Origin: Asterias amurensis
Taxonomy: Eukaryota > Echinodermata > Asteroidea > Forcipulatida > Asteriidae
Length of the DNA stretch: 64,000 nt
Assembly: GCF_032118995.1 (NCBI RefSeq)
Contig: NC_092657.1
Location: 1,237,891 to 1,301,890 of the forward strand
Reading direction: 5' to 3'
The position numbers and the translations under genes are program-made. Each line of letters begins with the position of its first letter. Position 1 is the first letter of the stretch. The notes below the pieces were generated by a model that worked only from the letters and a program-made list of their open reading frames with translations, was not told the DNA's origin and did no database searches. This document shows, one piece after another, positions 23,201-32,200 of the stretch.

Positions 23201-26200
23201 TTGGTTTACTCAAAAGTTTACAATAGCACCCCCTGTTGAATATCACATCAAATGTAAGCTTAACAACCGAATGAGAGCGGTATTGTATTGGTGTTGTAGT
23301 TTTTCAGTTACAACTGTTTATAAAAGTCCAATTTGACATGCTTTGGTGTTTGCTAGTGACCGCTAAGCTTGGGCAATATCACGATATTATCGAATATCGC
23401 GATATTAATTTGGAAACGATTTTGATATCGGATGGATTTGGTTTTAATCGAAATATCAATATATCGCGATATATTGCGATATCGATTAAATATCGCGATG
23501 TATTTGCTAGCTGAGACATCTTGCACCCCATAGGTTTGGAGTAAAACCAGAAGAATAGGTCATTAGAATACCTCTCTTATGCTATGACTGTCTCTTTTAC
23601 AACTTTCACTTGGAGTTTGAAGACTGATGATGTCAAATTAATTAATCGCGATTATATCGACTATCCCGTTATATATTGTCGGCGATATATCATGAATAAA
23701 ATAAATCGATATCGCCCAAGCTTAGTGACCGCCTTGTGCACCAAAGCAGTAAGCTTTACAGCATTTAACCCTCAAACCATCCCAAACTGATTAATAATTT
23801 GTGTTTGTTCGTTTTGTCAGAGACAAGCCATCCCAATGCAGCCGATTGTCAAACCAAAGTGCAAAACTTGTAATAGAATTGAGGTAAGAACTAGGTGCAG
23901 GTGAAGATAGACCAAGCATTTGTAAAACCACATAAGTTTAAAGGCACCGGACCCTCAAAATAATTGTTAGCATAAAAACTTACTTGGTAATGAGTAATGG
24001 GGAGCTGTTGATAGTATAAAACATTGTGAGAATGGGCTCCCGCTGAAGTAACGTAGTTTTCGAGAAAGAAGTAATTTTCCACTAAAATATTTGAATTTGA
24101 TTTTGAGATCTCAAAATTAGGTCTGGAAATCAAGCATCTGATAGCACACTTTTTGTGACAAGGGTGTTTTTTTCTTCCACTATTATTTCGCAACTTCGAC
24201 AACCAGTTGAGTTCAAAATTTCACAGTTTTTTTAAATTTTTACCAGAAGACTGGTCTTTGACAATTAGCAAAGGTGTCCGTTGTCTTTAATTTTAAATCT
24301 TGTACCACCCCTCAAGCCAGTTGGGCAATACGATTTTTTAGATCAATTTTTGCCCATGACACCAATCCCTACTTAGTGAAGATATATAATTTAATATAAT
24401 TTGTATAATATAATTTACCTGGAGAATTGTCATCTCCATTAGTCGACAAGGCTTTTAGAAATAAATTAAAAACACAGAGCAATGTTTTTTGAGAGAGTTG
24501 CATGAATTCGTTGTACATGCTAAAATAATTATTGTCTCACTGAGATGAAAGTTATTCTTTGTGAAATTGTTTTACTGATTTCTCAAAAACTAAAGCACCT
24601 GAGTTAGTAATATTTTAAGTGAAGCTTTAAACCGTGTAAGTTTAATGTGAATCTGTGGACGTTTTGTGTTTTGTGTCGTACAAAAAGTACCCAAACTCTT
24701 TTCTAAAACTGCGCTTAGGTGCCAAGCAACAACCAGGAATGTCAAGGATGTCAATTAAAGGCTCGTCAGCGGGAGGCAGAGTTAGTGAGAGCGAGAGAAG
24801 CTGAAGAAGCTCAGAGGAAGAAACACGAGAACCAACAGCGGATCCAGAAGGAACAAGAGAGGAGAAGAGTTCAGTCAGCTGCTAGGGCGAGGACACCGGT
24901 GCAGATAAACGTTCAGGAGGTAAGAATGTTGGAATGTAGGCTGTGGAGATTGTTGGAAAGTTTTCTGAGGAGGGACAGAGTTGTTGGAATGTCATTGGGA
25001 AGTGGTGAGAGTGTTGGAAAGTTTTCTGAGAACAATTAAGGGAGGAGAAGAGTTTAGTCAGCTGCCAGGGGTAGGACACTGATGCAGATAAACAGTCAAG
25101 AGGTAAGAATGTTGGAAAGGAGAGGGAGCATTGTTGGAGTGTCCTCAGGGCGAGGCACAATTAATTAGAGTTAGGAAGTGTTCAGCCAGCTGCTATGGCT
25201 AGAACACTGATGCAGAGACACGTTCAAGAATGTTGGAATGTCCTCTTGGAAGCAGTGAGAATGTTGGACATTTTTCTGAGGTGAGGTGGGATAGAGTTGT
25301 TGGAATAGAGAGCTGCTAGGGCTAGGACCTCGATGCAGATAAACGTTCAAGAGGAAAGAATGTTGAAATGTTGGCTAAGGAGATGGTTGGAATGTTTTCT
25401 GAGGAGAGGGAGAATTGTTGGAATGTCATTGGGAAGTGGTGAGAGCGTTGGCGAGTTTTCTGGTAACAAGGGAGAACAAGAGTTCGGGCTAGGACACCGA
25501 TGCAGATAAAGCTCAAGAGGTAAGAATGTTGGAATGTCTGCTGTGGAGAGGTGGAATTGTTGGAATGTCCTTTAGAACTTGAGAGTGTGTTGGAACGAGG
25601 TAGAGAGTGCAACACTTCTGCCCGCATTCCAACACTCTCACCTGTTTTGTTTCAACATTCGTTTTAAAATGTATTTTATCTGTTGTTTGTTGCAGACTGC
25701 CTTTGGGGAAGAGACAGTAGAGCAACGAGAGTACACAGCAGCAGAAAAGAGAGAAAGTATGTAAACCTAAACCATAGAGTTATATATAAGAACTAGAGGG
25801 CGCACGAGTGATGCTTCGTGCACAAACGCCACGGGACCGCAAGATGACAAACGCGTCATTATGCACGCGCGTTGAATATGAAATACACGTTTGAGGTTTT
25901 TTTTTTATTGAACGCTCACGCGATGCTGTTTGTTCAATTTAGAAAATGGCCGTCTGCTCGCATACCGGGGCGCGTATATAGGCCAGTGCGCGCTCTAGTT
26001 CTTATATATAACTCTATGATCTAAACTTAACTTTACTAAGTTTATTAACTCTTGAACTGTAAGGGTCGTGGGTTCACATCCTACCCGAGTAATATGCGTG
26101 TAATATTGTTTTCACAGGACTCAGGAAAGTACTGAGTATACAGTGCTAACACACATCGCTGTATGGGTAAAAATAAAAAATAATATTCTTTATCCCCGAT

Positions 26201-29200
26201 GCAAATTTAACATCAAGTATAATAATGGGTTTAATAATCAGCACAGATTCTTTGTCATACCCATGTCAAGTAATGGTTCTCTTCATCTGATTAGTGATCA
26301 ACAACTTGAATGACGCCTTCCCTGGGATCGAGAAGACGGTTGTTGAGATGGTTCTTGAGACGAGCACATGGGATGCAAATAAAGCCACCTCTGTCCTCTC
26401 CACCATGTCGCCGAGGAAACCAGTGGCCCCTAAGCCAAAGGCAACGGTAAGAGAGGAGTAAAGGCACTGTAAGATCGAAAAACACAAGTGTTCACAGATT
26501 CAGACATAACTAGAAAGGGTTCCTTTAAACATTTCTGCCTAAAGTGATAAACTTGTTACCGCAAACTCTTCTATATCTTATCTCCACCATGCAAAGTTTC
26601 AAATCCTACTGATAAACTTGTTGTTTGAAAAACAGAAAACACAGAAGATCTCGTTTCAATATTTTCTCGTGACCTCGATGACCAATTGAGCTAAAACTTT
26701 CACAGGTTTGTTTGTTCATGCATAAAATGGTGGATCACACAAAACGTAAACACTGTGTGCGACTATTTTGTCACCTCACCTTGTGTCGTCGAAAAGGCAC
26801 ATTTGCAGGAAGTATGAACCATCCTTTAGCTGGTGGCAAACAATCCAATCAGGTATTTTTCCTGATTTTCCTGAAGTAAAATTGTGAAAGTTTTGACTCA
26901 ATTGGTCATCGAAGTTACAAGGGAACAATGAAAGAAAAGAGACCCTTGTTGCTCAACTTTCTGCGCTTTCAGATGCCTAACGAAGGCTTCAGGCCCGACG
27001 GTTTTTTAATATTTGTGTGAAAAATTACCTCTTTTGAAAAACTACGTTACTTCAGAGAGAGGCATTACTAACAATGTTTTAACAACATTACTTGAGTGAG
27101 TAATTGCTTGTTTAGTAATGACCAATAGTGTTGAGTGCCTTAAAGGCAGTGGACACTATTGGTAATTGTTAAAGACTAGCCTTTACAGTTGGTGTATCTC
27201 AACATACGCATAATATAACAAACCTGTGAAAATTTGAGCTCAATCGGTCATCGAACTTGAGAGATAATAATGCAATAAAAAAACACCCTTGTCCCACGAA
27301 ATTGTGTGCGTTCAGATGGTTGATTTCGAGACCTCAAGTTCTATACCTGAGGTCTCGAAATCAAATTCGTGGAAAACTACTATGGCACTTCAGAGGGAGC
27401 CGTTTCTCATAATGTTTTATACCATCAACCTCTCTCCATTACTCGTCACCAAGAAAGCTTTTATGCTAATAAATATTTTGAGTAATTACCAATAGTGTCC
27501 ACTGCCTTTAAAGCCATTATACACTTTCGCAACAGAAAAAAAATTACAGATTTACAAATAACTTACAGGGCTTAAAGAAGGTAATTGTGAAAGACTTCTC
27601 TTGAAATATTATTCCATGAAATGCTTATTATTCCATGAAATGTTTACTCTTTGAGAAAACATTAAAACAATTATCAATTCTCGATATCGAGAATTACAAA
27701 TTATTTTAAACACAGTTCATGACACGGCGAAACGTGCGGAAATAAGGGTGTGTTTTCCCGTTGTTTTCTCCCGACTCGGATGACCGACAGAGCCTTAATT
27801 TTCATAGGTTTGTTATTTTATATATAGGTTGTGATACACGAAGAATGGGCTTTTGGACAATACTGTTAACCGAACGTGTCCAATAGCTTTAAAGTGAAGC
27901 CCTCACCTTGAGGTGGCTGTTTGTGGCCATGTGAGGTTTGAGGATCCTGATAAAAATTATAAATGATTTTGAAATCTTGTTGCATTTTCATTTCTCAGAC
28001 GTCCAGTGCTGCAGCTTCTTCGTCAATTTCTCCGACCCAACCAAGTGATGCAGTGAAGAAGAGAAGTAAGAAATACCTTATGATCTTTTAGTTGAGGAAA
28101 ATAACCAAAACATTGCAGTGGTTTTCTTGATTGTACCATGTGGGCCGCCATACTTTAAGATTGGTCGGGGGGGGGGGCCTTCTATTTCCAATCTGAATCT
28201 GAAGTATAATAGTATCCTAATGGAAACGTCACACCAACTTGTTGTAGTGAAGATGGCAGCATTATGCGCACAACACCTTGTAAACCATAAGCCTTTTTGA
28301 GGTATGGCGGACGTGATACGCGCGCGTCACACGTCGCGACTGATGCCACGCTCACCATGTTGGTGGTCATTAGGTTTACGTGTAAACGCCGCGTCGCCTA
28401 AAATGCGTACTTCACTGAATAACATACGTTCTATTTCTATGGTCAAAACCACAAATTTACCACAACTTTACAGTGTTGAAGCATTGTGTCCGCCATACCT
28501 CAAAACGGCTTATTGTTGATGCTATGTAAAAGGAGTAGGTCTCATAACTCAAACATAGTCCCACATAGCTTTGCAGGAAAATAATGTATGTTAAAGCGCA
28601 GTGAGCGTCACTGAGTGACAGGTATACGTGCTCTATGTAAGAAGCCACTATAAAAGTCAATGAAGAAATTTCAGTTTTCATAGCAGATGAAATTGGGCCC
28701 AGCTTGGAATCATTCAGGTAAAGCCCAGTCAAAGTTCCTGCGAATGTTACAGTCGACTGTTATTATAAAGACAGGCATGCAACTCTTTCGCTCTTTTTAT
28801 TTTAATTTTTTTAATTTTTTTTATAAAACCTTATATATGCCTGGCAACAACAATGCACAACTACAATAATGTAAAATAAGCCTAGTACATGCTAACAATG
28901 CACCTTAAAGCAAAATAAACCTCAACATTTTCTAGGGTACCATTGTGGGTCTTGTGTCCTGTGGCGTTTTGGCTGCCTCGCTCCGCACTTAGGTTGTGCC
29001 TTTGAAGATTTTCCTCTTTTTTTTTTCAATAGCTGTAAAGAGCTCTGTCGCAAAAAGGTTCTGCTTATAAAGAGTACATTTTGAAGTTGTGAATCTCATT
29101 TCTGCTTTGTGTTTTTTTGTTTTGCTGTCCTATTGTTATAGCGTTCCTATTATAGAGTAGCTTGACCAGTCCTAGCGACCTTGTTATAACGAAAGTTGAC

Positions 29201-32200
29201 TGTAGAGTGATTAGGTTTCACTTTTTTGAGAGATGCTTGGCTTCATATCCTGAATCAATAAATGAAAAAGGAAGTACATTTCCTTCTGTTTTGTTTTAAG
29301 GCAGTGGACACTATTGGTAATTACTCAAAATAGTATTTAGCATAAAAACTATCTTGGTGACGAGTAATGGGGAGCTGTTGATAATATACAGCATTGTGAG
29401 AAACGGCTCCCTCTGAAGTAACATAGTTTTTGAGAATGAAGTAATTGTTCACTAAAGTATTTTAATTGAATTCGAGACCTCAGCTGAGGTCTCGAATTCA
29501 AGCATTTGAAAGCACACAAATTTGTGCAACAAGGGTGTTTCATCCATAATTCTCTCGCAACTTCGACAATCAATAGAGTTTAAATTGTCACAGGTGTGTT
29601 ATTTTATGCATATGTTGAAATACACCAAGTGAGAAGACTTGTCTTTGACAATTACCAAATGTGGGCAGTGCCTTTAAGCTGTCTTTCTCTTTCTTTGTAT
29701 TGACAGTGCTAACTCAGTTGCAGTCAATGCATACATCAGCGTCCAGTACATTGGTTGAAATGGCACTGAGTACAGCCAAGTACGATGTGGCCAAAGCAAG
29801 CCAGCTACTCAGGATGACCCTTGACCCACCAGGGGGTCAGAAGACGGCTCCGGCTAAGGTCGTCAAACCAGGTAGGTTTAAAATAATAATGTTAAAAAAA
29901 TAAATAATGTGGTTGTAGGCCTTGAACTTCTGCAGGCCTTAAATAATAAAAATTAAAATAGTAACAACTAGTTCTTCTATAAACCTGCTGTATATTTTTA
30001 TATGTAACTATTTTTGTATGTAGACTATTTTCTGTATGTATTGTAATTTTTACTGTAATTTGGCCGTTGGCCACGAATGTAAAAAGAAATAAACTATCTA
30101 TCAATCTATATAGCGCATTTCACAATAATCGTGTCAAAGCGGTTTACATTAGTGCCCTGGTCATTGGGCAAATAACATTCCTGTAATGTTTCTCGGCTCC
30201 CAGGGGAGTAACCAGCCCTGAGCTACCGTGGTGCTAATGGGTTTTTTCAAACACAATATCAACCTCTACTCTCGCAGGTACACTTTTAAGCATCTGGCTC
30301 AAGGACACAAGTGCTGGGATTCGAACCCACACTCTGATGACTTAAACACCAGGGCCCAATTTCATAGAGCTGCTTAAGCACAAAGTTTTGCTTAAGCAAA
30401 AAAATCCTTGCAGCTCTATGAAATTGGCCCCTGAGCTTGAACTTGATGCTCTTAACCACACAGCCATGACATCTTGAATGAATCTAAACTCTGGAAACTC
30501 TTTAATGAAGCTTTGTCGTAATGATGTAGAATAAAGTTCCATGAAGTAACTGTAAGGATGATGTAGAATAAAGTTCCATGAAGTAACTGTAAGGATGATG
30601 TAGAATAAAGTTCCATGAAGTAACTGTAAGGATGATGTAGAATAAAGTTCCAGGAAGTAACTGTAAGGATGATGTAGAAAAAAGTTCCATGAAGTAACTG
30701 TAAGGATGATGTAGAATAAAGTTCCATGAAGTAACTGTAAGGATGATGTAGAATAAAGTTCCATGAAGTAACTGTAAGGGTGATGTAGAATAAAGTTCCA
30801 TGAAGTAACTGTAAGGATGATGTAGAATAAAGTTCCATGAAGTAACTGTAAGGATGATGTAGAATAAAGTTCCATGAAGTAACTGTAAGGATGATGTAGA
30901 ATAAAGTTCCATGAAGTAACTGTAAGGATGATGTAGAATAAAGTTCCATGAAGTAACTGTAAGGATGATGTAGAATAAAGTTCCATGAAGTAACTGTAAG
31001 GATGATGTAGAATAAAGTTCCATGAAGTAACTGTAAGGATGATGTAGAATAAAGTTCCATGAAGTAACTGTAAGGGTAATGTTTTTTTTTGTTTTCAGCC
31101 ACAACCAGCCATGGAACTACTAGTGTAGTCACAACTACACGTACCGTCGTCCAACAACCGAAGAGGAGGTGAGACTGTCTTTAAACTTATTTCAAAAACA
31201 TGGCAGTGGGTTTAGCTCCAGGGCTACATTTCATAGAGCTTTTAAGCACACAAATTTGCTTAGCATGAAATTGTTTCCTTGATAAAGACAGGATTACCAA
31301 CAAAATTACTATTTGTTGCATATTTCTTGTTACTGGTATTCAGCTGTTGTTTGTTTATCCTGAAAATTACATTTGGTTGGTAATTCTGTCATTTACATGT
31401 TAACAATTTGGACACCCAGTTTTTATCTTTGTATAGTTGTAATTTTTTTTCTGTGATTCTTTGTAGAAACAATTTCACCTTTTGTTTGTTGTGCGTTGTG
31501 CCTCACTAGACAGTGGTGCAAAAAAAGTAACAAATTTGCTATCCCCGATTCAATAACTACCTCAAATAATATTTACTCACCTAATAGAATAACAAGTTCA
31601 CTTGTTTCTGCTTTGGAAGAGTTCCTCAAACCAAATTAAAAAACTTAAAATACAAAGACAAATGGCACAGGAGTTCTATTAACAGTCACTTGTCTGTGTT
31701 TTTTTGCTCACCCTTAACCCTGCATCAATTCTCCTCATCCCAATCAACTCCTCTGAACACCCCTTCACGATGACCCTCTCTGTACCCCGACCTCATCTTT
31801 CTCCCCTGACCACACCCTCTTCCATCTTCTACCTTCCTATTCTCTACCCCCCGCCCTTTGCTGTTCCCTTCTCCCTCTCCCCGCCCTTTGCTCTTCGCTA
31901 CACCCCCCTCTCCCCTACCTTTGCTATTCTTCCACGACCTTGCGGTAACTACTCACAAAACTCAGTGATCCTGAACTCTCCTCTTCCCTGACCACACCGG
32001 TTGTGTCAACCACACCCCGCTCACCAACCACACCTGTTTCATCAACCAGTACTGCTCGAGCATCCACAGTCACCATAGCAACCAGGGCTCCTTCACCATC
32101 ACGGCAACCTCGTCAGACTCGTCAGACTAAAGGCGGAGCCACTCAGAGAACCAAGGGTAGGCCCAGATTTTCCCTCTGAAGCCTCCAGGGCCTAATTGCA

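Noticed and set aside
30342-31132. Three overlapping minus-strand open frames of 200-226 codons
   Set aside because: All three frames translate the same 37-bp minisatellite, which lacks stops in this orientation. They lie in an intron of a well-supported gene.
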